Source: Sulfuriferula nivalis (GTDB taxonomy: Bacteria > Pseudomonadota > Gammaproteobacteria > Burkholderiales > Sulfuriferulaceae). From it: 64,000 nt of DNA. The DNA lies in the NCBI RefSeq assembly GCF_009937995.1, contig NZ_AP021881.1, forward strand, positions 2,294,001 to 2,358,000, written 5' to 3'. The position numbers and the translations under genes are program-made. Every line of letters begins with the position of its first letter. Within the stretch, counting starts at the first letter, position 1. Of the stretch, positions 40,608 through 49,083 are shown piece by piece. The notes beneath the pieces are model-generated. The model was given only the letters and a program-made list of their open reading frames with translations, was not told the origin of the DNA and ran no database searches.

Positions 40608-41081
40608 TCAATTTGATACTGGATGAAATACCGTGACACGGCGACGGCCTCGCCAAATATGCAACACCAGCATTACTGGCAGCGCCAATCCAGCTATCCA
40701 ATGCAGCAATGGCAGCCAGGCATCATTTTCATCACTGCTGAAGTAATACAGGGCATAGCCAGTCAAGCTTAACCATAGCAACATCAAGCTTAACCCCAGC
40801 CCGGCAAATCGATTCTTGCGTAAATGCCAGGCACGGCGTACGTGATTAGGCAGCGCCGAGCCTATTGCCACCAGCACGGCAAATGCCATCAACCCATGCA
40901 GTCGTAACCACCATATTTCCAGCGGATGCGCTGCCTCGCCGAACTCACCAGCGACACGCAAAAAATAATGGAAACCCAGCCACAGCGCACCAGACCCCCA
41001 AAGCAATACGAATACCGCATACAGAGCATACTTATGCAGCTTAGGGAAACGGATGGGTTGGGGCAGATGTGGAATATTCAT
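40608..41081 (-). CDS. Small four-helix His-rich membrane protein, possible b-type cytochrome
   Basis: A 157-residue membrane protein with four TM segments (at about 17-37, 52-70, 85-105 and 120-142). Histidines fall in or beside the helices: LHKYALY, GFHYFLR, RLHGLMAF, LLHWIAGL and LVLHIWRG, which would suit one or two haems as in DUF4405 or PepSY-like partners of flavinylated proteins. It overlaps apbE by four bases. A role as the membrane electron donor to the flavoprotein is inferred. Confidence 0.7.
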   Translation of the reverse strand: MNIPHLPQPIRFPKLHKYALYAVFVLLWGSGALWLGFHYFLRVAGEFGEAAHPLEIWWLRLHGLMAFAVLVAIGSALPNHVRRAWHLRKNRFAGLGLSLMLLWLSLTGYALYYFSSDENDAWLPLLHWIAGLALPVMLVLHIWRGRRRVTVFHPVSN

Positions 41082-42019
41082 GTGCTTAACCGTGTATGAC
41101 CATGCTGGACATCATGGTTTTCAGTATCAAATAATTGACATGCACCCGTCGCAGCATCAGCTTCTATCATGATAGCGCGCGCATTAAATTGCTGTAGCAC
41201 AGGCAACGCAGCAGCGGGATCCGCATTAACGACTTTGGTCAGCGCATCGGCTGTCATGCAATCGGCTGCCAGTACGGTTACGCTACGCCGCACACCCGCC
41301 GCTTGCCGCGTGTGTGGATTAATCAAAGGCGTGACCCAACGACCATGATAACGACGTTGGGCATAATAACCCGCAGATGTCGCCGCTGCACCAGTGGCAA
41401 GATCGACCAAAGGCAACAATTGCACAGGATCATCTGGGTGACGTGTATGGATAGTTTGGGTAACATCACCAAACACACGCAAATCACCGCCCGCATTGAC
41501 CCGACCGCTCACCATTCCTGCGGATTGTAATGCCGCTATAGCGCAATCCACTGCGTAACCTTTCGCAATACCCGACACGTCTATGCGTAATTGCCGCGTA
41601 AGCCGAACCTGATTACCTGTCACTACAACATGCTGCCAATTGCCCTGTCCTGATATACGCGGCATCCCCTCGCGTTTGGGTAAAAATCCCAGTTTAGTCA
41701 ACGTTGATGCGACACTGATATCAAACAAACCCGCGCTGGCTTTTGCAAATTGGTACGCTGCCGTTAATACTTCGGCCGTCTGCGCATTGACTGTGACTGC
41801 ATATTTATATGCTTCACGATTAATCAGCGAAATATCAGAATCGTCGGCATGATAGCTCATCAGATGATGCACTTGTTCAACAGCCTCAAACGCCAGCGAT
41901 ATTGCACTTTGCACCGCATCGGCATGCGTTCCCGTTGCAGCAATTTCCACCAGCGTTCCCAATAATGGTCGCGCGCGTACGCACTCAACTGGCTGATTTA
42001 CGATAACGCGAGCATTCAT
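41078..42019 (-). CDS. apbE: FAD:protein FMN transferase
   Basis: A 313-residue ApbE that attaches FMN to a Thr or Ser of target proteins. DVSGIAKGYAVD, VNAGGDLRVFG and AAATSAGYYAQRRYHGRW, with late Asp in LAADCMTADALTK, are the family motifs. No lipobox or obvious signal is seen in this form. It overlaps both the FMN-binding protein gene and the downstream membrane gene by four bases, so the target is almost certainly the neighbour. Confidence 0.93.
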   Translation of the reverse strand: MNARVIVNQPVECVRARPLLGTLVEIAATGTHADAVQSAISLAFEAVEQVHHLMSYHADDSDISLINREAYKYAVTVNAQTAEVLTAAYQFAKASAGLFDISVASTLTKLGFLPKREGMPRISGQGNWQHVVVTGNQVRLTRQLRIDVSGIAKGYAVDCAIAALQSAGMVSGRVNAGGDLRVFGDVTQTIHTRHPDDPVQLLPLVDLATGAAATSAGYYAQRRYHGRWVTPLINPHTRQAAGVRRSVTVLAADCMTADALTKVVNADPAAALPVLQQFNARAIMIEADAATGACQLFDTENHDVQHGHTRLST

Positions 42020-42561
42020 TTCAGGACTGCTGCATAAGTCGCCAGCAAGCGCTTCACGCCGTCAGTCATATGTTTACATGACAGAGTCGCGCCACTGATA
42101 TTTTTGATGTCTTCATCGAGCTTGAGCGTATCACCCGCTTTTTTGCCGACAAATTGCGCACGCCATTTGGCATTATTTACCTCACTGCCATGCGTTTCAC
42201 GATAATCCAGTATCTCCACACCTTTAACAGCGCCATCAGTACCTATTGCCACGGTATAAGTAATAAACTCATGCTTGCCATAGACCTCGTCGAGCAAAAA
42301 CCAGCCTGCGGGTTTACCCGCCTGACTTACCATCCAGGCCTTCACTTCATCCACACGCACATGCACTCCCGAACTGGCCTCGATTGCCGCCTTTTGTTCT
42401 GCGCTCAAGGTAATGACTTTGGCCTCAAATTTATCTGCGCTGGGAAACAGCACCTTTTGCGCTTGCTCTACAGTCATATACTGCATCGCAAAAGCCGGGG
42501 CAGTCACCGCAGCAGGAATAATCAATGCAGGTACCATTAACCAACGGTCTAAATTTTTCAT
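42016..42561 (-). CDS. Exported FMN-binding-domain protein
   Basis: A 181-residue protein with a signal peptide (MVPALIIPAAVTAPAFA) and an FMN_bind domain. The flavinylation motif is NISGATLSCK near residues 153-162; the Thr in SGAT is the expected FMN attachment point. The domain is like that in RnfG and NqrC. With ApbE and the small membrane protein it forms a periplasmic one-electron carrier module. Confidence 0.9.
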   Translation of the reverse strand: MKNLDRWLMVPALIIPAAVTAPAFAMQYMTVEQAQKVLFPSADKFEAKVITLSAEQKAAIEASSGVHVRVDEVKAWMVSQAGKPAGWFLLDEVYGKHEFITYTVAIGTDGAVKGVEILDYRETHGSEVNNAKWRAQFVGKKAGDTLKLDEDIKNISGATLSCKHMTDGVKRLLATYAAVLK

Positions 42562-42570
42562 CAGCTATCC

Positions 42571-43467
42571 TTAGAAATTAAAGCCAACTTTCACCCGAAA
42601 TTCTTGCTTGGTCTTTTCTATCAAATGCAAACTGGTGTCGATTTGACCCGGGTAGGTCTCGAAACCACCTCCCACCAACTGCGGCAACCAGGTTGCCGTC
42701 ACCCACCAGTCTTTTGCACCATAATGCACACTTGGTCCAGCTTGCACTGACCAACGTTCACGCCCGACTTCTGTCTCATATTCAGAATCATACAAGGCTT
42801 CTGCACCCACGTACCAGTTCGCTGCAACGCGGTAAGACAAGCCCGTCCCGGCCAGAACACCAATTTCCATTTCTGGTGTAGTTGGCCACTGCTCTTGCGT
42901 CAGTGTCATTCCGTCTATCGGCAAACGCACAGCATAAGTCGACTCCAGCCCAACGTTCCCTACCCAAATCAACTGATCATCCAAAAAATTCTTTTGTGCC
43001 AACAGCCAGGTTTCTACCGTATATTTATCTTTCCGCTGCCCGGAATGCGGATCCCGTTGCGTATAAGCACCGGAAACATAGGCCGCCAAACCAAAACCAT
43101 CTTTCACCGGACTGAGGAAATTATATTTAGCCGACAATTCCACTCCTGAGAACTGCAAGCCAGTATTGTTATCCGCCGGAATATAACCATCGATACTTAA
43201 GCCCTGCACATTCACTGACTGAGCCAAAATATAACCTGCCGCAGTAAATCTATCCGTCACACCATACTCAACTTCAGTTTTACTATCATAAGCGGTATAA
43301 CTGCCCTCGCCCTTATCCCAGCGTCGAGTCAGGTGCTGCACTAATTCTGTTGCGCCTTTAGGTAACGTTTCCGCACCTTTTAAATATCCAAACAACGCTT
43401 CATCAGCTTGCGCGCTCACCACCCCCATACCACCAGCAATCACAGCCATCGCCCATACTTTTTTCAT
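42571..43467 (-). CDS. Outer-membrane barrel protein, DUF6662-like
   Basis: A 298-residue exported protein (signal MKKVWAMAVIAGGMGVVSAQA). The start of the mature part, DEALFGYLKGAETLPKGATELVQHL, and TEVEYGVTDRFTAAGYI resemble DUF6662. Alternating polar and aromatic strands and a final KVGFNF suggest a barrel. It may be the outer-membrane component of the iron-regulated set; the function is unknown. Confidence 0.78.
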   Translation of the reverse strand: MKKVWAMAVIAGGMGVVSAQADEALFGYLKGAETLPKGATELVQHLTRRWDKGEGSYTAYDSKTEVEYGVTDRFTAAGYILAQSVNVQGLSIDGYIPADNNTGLQFSGVELSAKYNFLSPVKDGFGLAAYVSGAYTQRDPHSGQRKDKYTVETWLLAQKNFLDDQLIWVGNVGLESTYAVRLPIDGMTLTQEQWPTTPEMEIGVLAGTGLSYRVAANWYVGAEALYDSEYETEVGRERWSVQAGPSVHYGAKDWWVTATWLPQLVGGGFETYPGQIDTSLHLIEKTKQEFRVKVGFNF

Positions 43468-43497
43468 TACTCACTCCCTTACAAATCAGTCAAAATT

Positions 43498-43535
43498 TTG
43501 GCTGGCTTGCTCGGCAATGAGCTGGCTGGCTAGTT
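43498..43535 (-). promoter_or_regulatory. GCCAGCC-repeat leader before the DUF6662-like gene
   Basis: The minus strand reads CTAGCCAGCCAG, a short spacer, then AGCCAGCC, about 30 bases upstream of the gene start. It closely resembles the leader at 40564-40601. Both lie before outer-membrane protein genes of one operon. Confidence 0.4.
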
Positions 43536-43539
43536 GTAT

Positions 43540-43722
43540 TTACTTCGTCAAAATTAATTTTCCATTGCGTGTACGCCGTAAGCGATATTGTTCACCCTGA
43601 TGCATGATCAATACCTCATCCCGCTTATCAAATAACATATCACTAGTGATCACAGATGGCACCAGCTTATGAGCATCCAGCCATCCGTGCCGAAGTTCAG
43701 GTTTAACACTGACTGAATTCAT
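43540..43722 (-). CDS. hemP: Hemin uptake protein HemP-like
   Basis: A 60-residue protein. The C-terminal half (VLIMHQGEQYRLRRTRNGKLILTK) matches HemP, a small Fur-controlled protein usually upstream of haem receptor genes. I take the ATG at 43722 because a longer frame reads through the Fur box. It leads the operon with the DUF6662-like, FMN-binding, ApbE and membrane genes, although no haem receptor follows. Confidence 0.85.
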   Translation of the reverse strand: MNSVSVKPELRHGWLDAHKLVPSVITSDMLFDKRDEVLIMHQGEQYRLRRTRNGKLILTK

Positions 43723-43742
43723 GACGTTTTGATTTTGCAATT

Positions 43743-43760
43743 GATAATGATTCGCATTAT
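43743..43760. promoter_or_regulatory. Fur box
   Basis: GATAATGATTCGCATTAT matches the GATAATGATAATCATTATC Fur consensus at most positions and lies 21 bp upstream of the hemP start. Repression by Fe-Fur of the hemP-led operon is inferred from this and from HemP biology. Confidence 0.8.
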
Positions 43761-43963
43761 AAAGATAATTAATATTTTTGCAAGAAAAATTAAAATTACA
43801 AAACATGCGCGGATTAAATTAGATAGCGTTGAGAAACTACAGGACTACGAATGCAGCCTGTTTTATACGAATATCAATCGGTATCACAAGCAGTCGTACA
43901 CCAACCTGGAGTTGATGAACCAAAACCTGTCTGTGAGCCGATTAATAATTAGAACATAATTAA

Positions 43964-44179
43964 TTACTTGGTAACTTCGTGACCAATAACACCGCCAACG
44001 GCTGCACCACCTACCGTACCTACTGCGCTACCACCAGTCAGAACAGCCCCACCTACCGCACCAACACCGGCGCCGATTGCTGTGTTTTTATCCTGATTCG
44101 ACATACCAGCACAACCAACTAAGCCCAGCATTACCGTAGCTAGTACACCCGTTACTGTTAATTTTTGAATAGCGTTCAT
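43964..44179 (-). CDS. Glycine-zipper lipoprotein (OsmB-like)
   Basis: A 71-residue lipoprotein: lipobox LVGC at about residues 20-23, then a glycine zipper (GAGVGAVGGAVLTGGSAVGT) predicted to insert in a membrane. Such proteins are common in osmotic and envelope stress responses. It is close to the Cys-repeat protein and csbD genes, which read the same way. Confidence 0.88.
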   Translation of the reverse strand: MNAIQKLTVTGVLATVMLGLVGCAGMSNQDKNTAIGAGVGAVGGAVLTGGSAVGTVGGAAVGGVIGHEVTK

Positions 44180-44229
44180 TTTGAGTACCTCTATGTTAAT
44201 TAATGTCAGGTAAATTCCTGAAATGAATA

Positions 44230-44844
44230 TTATTGGCCGTATTTAATCTTGGCTGCACTGGAACAGTTATCTTTTGCGTCCCCAGCCAGAGCATCACATT
44301 TTTCTTTTGCTACAGCATAATCCGCATCACGTTTGTTTGACGCAGCATCCTGCCGGGCTTCGCTTCCAACTTCCTTTGCTTTCATTTGCGCCTCATTAGA
44401 TTTGTCATTGGCGGTGGCATTAGCCTCTGAGGTAGTCAAATTTGCTTTAGCATTTGATTTTGCAGTGACAAGTGCTGCTTTTGCTTCCTTGACGCAGACA
44501 TCTTTGACATTGCCAGACTTGTCATCACATCTTTCATCCGCTACGGCATAATCAGCTTTTGCCTGAGCAATTAACACTTCATAGCGCGTCTTTTTTGAGG
44601 GTTTATAATTCGCCTCGAGTTGCGCTATCGCTACACTTTTTTTGCCCTTTGCATCAACCATGCATATATCCTTGGCATTGCCTGCAGATGAACTGCAATT
44701 TAATTTAGCCGCCTTATATTCTGTCGAGATTTTTTGTTCTGCGGCTTTATATTCGGTCTTCGACATATTCTGAGCAGCCGCTGTACCCACGCTACAAACA
44801 AGACTGATTGCGAGCGCAATTACACTGATATTGATATTTTTCAT
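44230..44844 (-). CDS. Periplasmic protein with repeated two-Cys helical motif
   Basis: A 204-residue exported protein (signal ending GTAAAQ). Three copies of a pattern recur: AAKLNCSSSAGNAKDIC, VADERCDDKSGNVKDVC and VAKEKCDALAGDAKDNC, each with two cysteines 11 apart that could form a disulfide. Between copies 2 and 3 lies an Ala/Asn-rich helical linker. I do not recognise a named family. It neighbours stress-type genes. Confidence 0.8.
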   Translation of the reverse strand: MKNINISVIALAISLVCSVGTAAAQNMSKTEYKAAEQKISTEYKAAKLNCSSSAGNAKDICMVDAKGKKSVAIAQLEANYKPSKKTRYEVLIAQAKADYAVADERCDDKSGNVKDVCVKEAKAALVTAKSNAKANLTTSEANATANDKSNEAQMKAKEVGSEARQDAASNKRDADYAVAKEKCDALAGDAKDNCSSAAKIKYGQ

Positions 44845-44902
44845 AAATTCATTCCTTAAATTAAATGTTTTAAAACTTGCTCTCTCGAGCAGCAGTTAGT
44901 GT

Positions 44903-45067
44903 TTATTGAAGATGATCTTTTTGACTGGCTTGCCAGGCAGAAATCTGCTTTTCAGTCTCATCTTTGGTAATACCGTAGAGTTCCTGTATCTTGCCAGAAA
45001 GCCGCTCGCGCTTATCTGCAATCACGTCCAGATGACTGTCATCAAGCTGCCCCCACTGTTGTTGAAC
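44903..45067 (-). pseudogene. 3' part of csbD-like gene, split by IS91-like element
   Basis: The minus strand gives VQQQWGQLDDSHLDVIADKR and onward to KQISAWQASQKDHLQ, stop at 44903, which is the C-terminal two thirds of a CsbD-like stress protein. The missing start (MNWDRIEGNWKQLKGNV) is at 47511-47561 on the other side of the element. Joined at the shared GTT codon the frame is intact and about 70 residues long. Confidence 0.85.
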
Positions 45068-45375
45068 GAATAAGGTTAGATTGTGATCGCGAAGCGAGCC
45101 ACAATCTGAACCGTTTGTTGGACAAGCCCGGCATGGCTGGGGCGGGTGTTGCTTGAGCGCTTATGGAAATATCTTTTTGACTATGCTGGCATAACTGGAC
45201 GCGTTACGCATCCCACCCGCCATTTCACGACCTTCACGTTGCCATTGCAGCAACTTATTCTATTCAACTCACCGTTTTTAGTCGGCTTTTCGGGCATGTT
45301 AACCCAATTTCAGCCTTCTTCAGGGCGAGCACGGCCATACCTGCCTAGTCTGGCAGGTGGGCGGTGTGGGCTGGT

Positions 45376-46491
45376 TTAGCGCATGGTCTCCCACCCTGTG
45401 TCATCTGCTCTGTGTTCCCGTTTTATAGATGGGGCTGATGTGGCTAGCGGTATCGCTTTGATACGTGTGCGCACTATCTTCATCACCCCACCGCAACATT
45501 GGCAACGTATCGCTGGTCTGGGTTGCGCTGGCGGCGGATTGTTCCGTCGCCATAGGTGGGTCAGCTGTAGCTGGGTGAGTAGTTTGCTATTGGGATGCAG
45601 GTAGCCAAAGTTGCGGGCGCGGCGGTAGCCTTTGGGCAGAATGTGTTGCAGTATCAGTCGCAGGAAGGCTACACCACTCAAGGTACGGGTTTCCATTTGT
45701 TTGGTTTGGCTGTTCCGGTAACGGAAGGTGACCTGACCATGCCGGTCGGAGAGGATGTCTTTCTCCTGTATCACCCCCCGATACAGATAGCGCCCAAGGT
45801 AGATCAGAGCGTGCTGTCCAGTGCCGACGGCTTTGCAATCCACCACCCAATCGGTCGGGTAATCGTTTGGCAGGGTGAGTCCTGCTTGTCTGATGCCTGC
45901 CAGTAATTTGGCACGAAATACTTTGGCCAGGGCTTTGTGGTTAAACAGGTAGTTGCCGTGTTTATGACGCATGCGTCGCTGTTTGGGGTTAAAGGCGACA
46001 GCGGGCATGACGAGATGCACATGGGGGTGATAGTCCAGTCGGCGGTTATGGGTATGCAGTACAGTCACCGCCCCTGCGCTGCCGCGCAGCTTGTTGTCGT
46101 TTTGGCTGAAGGTGTTGACTGTTTCCCACGCGCAGCGTGTGATCAAGTCATACATGACGCGCTGATGTTGCCAGGCCAGTGTGCGCAACTGGGCGGGCAC
46201 GGTGAAGGTGAGCATGAAGTAGTTGGCGGGGATGGATTTGTGTAATTGCTGGTCTATCCAGCGCTGTGATTCGTGCGCCTGGCAATGCGGGCAATGCCGA
46301 TGACCGCAGGAATGTGGCAGGTAGCTGGGTGTTTGACAATCATCACAGGCAAGTTGCATCCTCGGGCTCATCTGGCTACGGCAGGTTTGAAAGGCGGTTA
46401 AGGCAGCTTGCTGGCTGGGCAATAGGTGATGACCGTGTTGTGCAAGCAGTTTAGCTGCGTAGGTTGCTACGATGTGCGCCAGTCTGATCAT
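45376..46491 (-). CDS. IS91-family Y2 rolling-circle transposase
   Basis: A 371-residue transposase. A zinc-finger region ([17 protein letters not shown]) precedes the HUH motif ([10 protein letters not shown]) and the catalytic tyrosines in YLGRYLY. These define the Y2 HUH family of IS91. I choose the ATG at 46491, which overlaps the recombinase stop; the upstream TTG at 46506 is possible. The protein looks complete. Confidence 0.93.
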   Translation of the reverse strand: MIRLAHIVATYAAKLLAQHGHHLLPSQQAALTAFQTCRSQMSPRMQLACDDCQTPSYLPHSCGHRHCPHCQAHESQRWIDQQLHKSIPANYFMLTFTVPAQLRTLAWQHQRVMYDLITRCAWETVNTFSQNDNKLRGSAGAVTVLHTHNRRLDYHPHVHLVMPAVAFNPKQRRMRHKHGNYLFNHKALAKVFRAKLLAGIRQAGLTLPNDYPTDWVVDCKAVGTGQHALIYLGRYLYRGVIQEKDILSDRHGQVTFRYRNSQTKQMETRTLSGVAFLRLILQHILPKGYRRARNFGYLHPNSKLLTQLQLTHLWRRNNPPPAQPRPAIRCQCCGGVMKIVRTRIKAIPLATSAPSIKREHRADDTGWETMR

Positions 46492-47401
46492 TTGACTTTG
46501 CCCCAATGAATGTGGAATTTCTCCATTAATTGATTAAGGCGAGTGTGTGCGCTCTGATGGCGTTGTTCGGTGAGGTGGGTGTAGCGGATGGTGGTGAGGA
46601 TGGACTGGTGTCCGAGTATCTGCTGAATTTCGAGTAAATCGATGCCAGCTTCTATCAGGTGGGTGGCATAGCTGTGGCGCAGGCTGTGTGGTGTAATTCT
46701 TTTTTTAAGCCACAGTCACGGGTCACTTGACCCAAGGTGGTCTGGATACCACCACGATCCAGCGGGGTGCGTGCCAAGTGCGATTTGGCAAGACCGCCGT
46801 GTCGATTAGGAAAGAGCAAGCTTGGGTTGCGATGGGTGAGCCAGAAACGGCGCAATACCTGCAAGGTGTTCTCTGATAACGGCACCAATCGATCACGGTT
46901 GCCTTTGGCGTTGCGTACTTGCACCCGCATCCGATCCGCATCGATATCCCCTACCTGCAAGCGTAAGCCTTCGCCTAATCGTAAGCCCAGGCTGTAGAGG
47001 GTGAAGAAGAATACGCGGTAGCTCAATACGCGGGTGGCCATGAAGATTTGTTGTGCCTGGGCGACGGTAATGATGTCGGGCAGGCTATATGACTTGGGTG
47101 GTTTAACCAGATCCGCACCTGGCCAGGGTTGGCTGAGTACATGGGCATAATAGAACTTCAGTCCATACAGATCATGTTTGAGCGTACTCCATGAATGGGT
47201 ATCCAGGATGCGAACAAAATAGTCGGTTAATTGTGGCTTGGTGAGCGCGTCTATCTGGTCATTAAAATACACCGCTGCGCGCCGTACGCCGTGTGAATAC
47301 AAGGCGATGGTTTTAGGCTGCATGCCTCTGAGCTTGAGGCAATTCAGCAGTCGCTGGTGATTGTGCTCGAAGTGCGCGGGGATGGGTGTGGGGGCTGTCA
47401 A
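46488..47401 (-). CDS. Tyrosine recombinase of the IS91-like element, needs -1 frameshift
   Basis: A site-specific recombinase of about 304 residues if read through a frameshift. The zero frame (47401 to 46655) has the SAM-like N-terminal domain and the first catalytic Arg in [11 protein letters not shown]. It then loses the motif at a run of seven A (minus strand; plus 46701-46707, in TTA AAA AAA G). Slipping -1 restores [30 protein letters not shown] with the catalytic Tyr, and a stop overlapping the transposase ATG. It may be programmed or a decay mutation. Confidence 0.75.
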
Positions 47402-47510
47402 TGTCGTCTCCTCGTGGTACAGTAATCAAAATTCCATTGCTGGGGGAGACGAAATTATGCTGCGTAATTTGATGGTTCGGGAATATTTCTCCGCGATAGC
47501 GGCTTCGTTC

Positions 47511-47561
47511 AACATTGCCTTTAAGTTGTTTCCAATTACCTTCAATACGATCCCAGTTCAT
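47511..47561 (-). pseudogene. 5' part of csbD-like gene
   Basis: The ATG at 47561 with GGAGA upstream starts MNWDRIEGNWKQLKGNV, the typical CsbD N-terminus, and is then cut by the IS91-like element. The remaining frame reads into the element and ends near 47313. The intact product would be a small hydrophilic general-stress protein. Confidence 0.85.
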
Positions 47562-47701
47562 ATACGTCTCCTTCTCAAAATTAAGTATCGTGACTGCCTA
47601 CCCTGTACGAACATACGATGGCACTGCAGCCGTCCAGTGCCAATCCGATGAAGTGTATGACAGCAGTTTTTATATGTCTGTACGCTACCGCACCAATAAA
47701 A

Positions 47702-47723
47702 AAACCCTGCCTAAGCAGGGTTT
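47702..47723. terminator. Bidirectional intrinsic terminator
   Basis: AAACCCTGC and GCAGGGTTT form a 9-bp stem with a CTAA loop, with an A tract before it and T residues after it. It separates the csbD promoter side from the secreted-protein gene at 47804. Confidence 0.8.
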
Positions 47724-47803
47724 ATATTCGGTATCAACTGATTTGTTCTGACATCCATATCAACAGCAATATGAAATATTAGTCACAAAGTAATAATCAC
47801 ATT

Positions 47804-48247
47804 TTAATGATCACGCCCTTGCTGCTTACCGTTGCCATGATGGTCACTATTACCATTATCACGATGATCGTCACGGCGCTCATCATGCCCATTGTCATGA
47901 TGATTACGTTGCTGATTCTGGTAATAAGGTACGTAATCATGTCGATACCAGTTGTCTTTCACAAAGTAAACTCGTTCACCGCAAGCATTGTATTTGCGGC
48001 AGTGCTTTTCCCAATGTTTAGTTTGACTAGCTGGTACGCGCAGATAAATAGGCGGGCGATCCCTTGATACTTGCTGGACTACCATAGGTTGACGATAGAT
48101 GACTTGTGGAGGTGGATAGCCACCTATATCAAGCCGACCATAGAAACCTGGCTGACCGATACTAACTGAGACCCCGACGTCGGCAGCAAACGTTGGCGTG
48201 GCTATAGCTGCGGTGACGAGAGTTGCTGCAATTAAAAAACGTTTCAT
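47804..48247 (-). CDS. Secreted protein with His/Asp-rich tail
   Basis: A 147-residue protein with a signal peptide (MKRFLIAATLVTAAIATPTFA). The middle part has SQTKHWEKHCRKYNACGERVYFV with two cysteines, seen in small betaproteobacterial secreted proteins. The last 40 residues are His, Asp, Asn and Gly rich, which suggests metal binding or disorder. The function is not known. Confidence 0.8.
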   Translation of the reverse strand: MKRFLIAATLVTAAIATPTFAADVGVSVSIGQPGFYGRLDIGGYPPPQVIYRQPMVVQQVSRDRPPIYLRVPASQTKHWEKHCRKYNACGERVYFVKDNWYRHDYVPYYQNQQRNHHDNGHDERRDDHRDNGNSDHHGNGKQQGRDH

Positions 48248-48526
48248 ATGTCCCTCCTGATGTGAGTGAAACTACTAGACAAAATCCAGACCAATCTTAA
48301 TTGGAATATAAATCAAGACTTTGCCATGGCTAACGATGCGATACTTGTTCACGCTGTCTTGTTGTAGAAGCAACATTTACAATCTGTATGATAACTACGT
48401 TTACCCGAAGGTTCCGTTCGGTAGCACACACAACGACGATAAGGTGTATGTTGATCTCAATTTAGAACGAGTTATACCAGCCAGTAAGCCAACTTAGATA
48501 AATTGCAGAACAAGCAGAAATAAAAA

Positions 48527-48560
48527 AAGGCATATAACTAATCAAGTTATATGCCTTTTT
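48527..48560. terminator. Intrinsic terminator after the tRNA-Asp gene
   Basis: AGGCATATAACT and AGTTATATGCCT form a 12-bp perfect stem around a 5-base loop with A and T tracts on each side. It ends the tRNA transcript in the minus direction. The 280 bp further on, up to the start at 48247, shows no gene. Confidence 0.9.
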
Positions 48561-48567
48561 AATTTGT

Positions 48568-48644
48568 TGGCGGAGCGGACGGGACTCGAACCCGCGACCC
48601 CCGGCGTGACAGGCCGGTATTCTAACCAACTGAACTACCACTCC
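48568..48644 (-). tRNA. tRNA-Asp (GTC)
   Basis: The minus strand folds as a 77-nt tRNA: acceptor GGAGTGG with CCGCTCC, D-loop GGTAGTTCAGTTGGTTAGA, anticodon loop with GTC in CCTGTCACG, T arm GCGGGTTCGAGTCCCGT, and encoded CCA. Confidence 0.97.
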
Positions 48645-48701
48645 TTTACTAACCCTTAGGCTAGAAATTAAACAGGTTGCATCACTGCAACCCATTAAGA
48701 T

Positions 48702-48778
48702 TGGCGTCCCCAACGAGATTCGAACTCGTGTTATCGCCGTGAAAGGGCGGTGTCCTAGGCCTCTAGACGATGGGGACC
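48702..48778 (-). tRNA. tRNA-Glu (TTC)
   Basis: The minus strand gives acceptor GTCCCC paired with GGGGAC, anticodon TTC in CCTTTCACG, T arm ACGAGTTCGAATCTCGT and encoded CCA. It precedes tRNA-Asp by 57 bp in the same direction, so the two are likely co-transcribed. Confidence 0.97.
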
Positions 48779-48793
48779 GTGTTTACTACAGCC

Positions 48794-48991
48794 TTACATT
48801 GTATCAGAATCTTTTGCCTTTGAAAACTGTGTCATCGTGACACCAACTAACAAAGCCGCAAAACCTGCTGGAATTATTGCGATCCAGATACTGGGTTCGC
48901 CATACTTCACCAAATCAATAAAACCAAAAATCAAGCCAACTATGGTTGAAATCAAACCCAGCCAGACCATCATTACACCGATTTTATGCAT
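48794..48991 (-). CDS. Small two-helix membrane protein
   Basis: A 65-residue protein with two hydrophobic helices (VMMVWLGLISTIVGLIFGFIDL and IWIAIIPAGFAALLVGVTM) and a polar tail. I do not recognise it. It ends 16 bp before the tRNA-Glu gene. Confidence 0.7.
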   Translation of the reverse strand: MHKIGVMMVWLGLISTIVGLIFGFIDLVKYGEPSIWIAIIPAGFAALLVGVTMTQFSKAKDSDTM

Positions 48992-49083
48992 TTGCTAATC
49001 CAATGTTTAGCTATCTTATGTGACACTAATAAAACCAGCGCCGCAACATGAGAAGCAGGATTATACCTGCTTCAAAACGACTG

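Larger units (their letters stand above)
45068..47513 (-). mobile_element. IS91-like element with transposase and tyrosine recombinase
   Basis: A 2446-bp insertion in csbD. The end downstream of the transposase abuts GAAC (45064-45067), the known IS91 target tetranucleotide, and no longer duplication is seen. A hairpin lies near that end (AGATTGTG at 45078-45085 with CCACAATCT at 45099-45107), as at replication-origin ends of rolling-circle elements. About 300 bp between this end and the transposase holds no gene. It carries two genes overlapping by ATGA. Confidence 0.85.

Noticed and set aside
46488-47401. Phage integrase
   Set aside because: No other phage genes, no tRNA attachment site; it overlaps the IS91-type transposase and belongs to that element.
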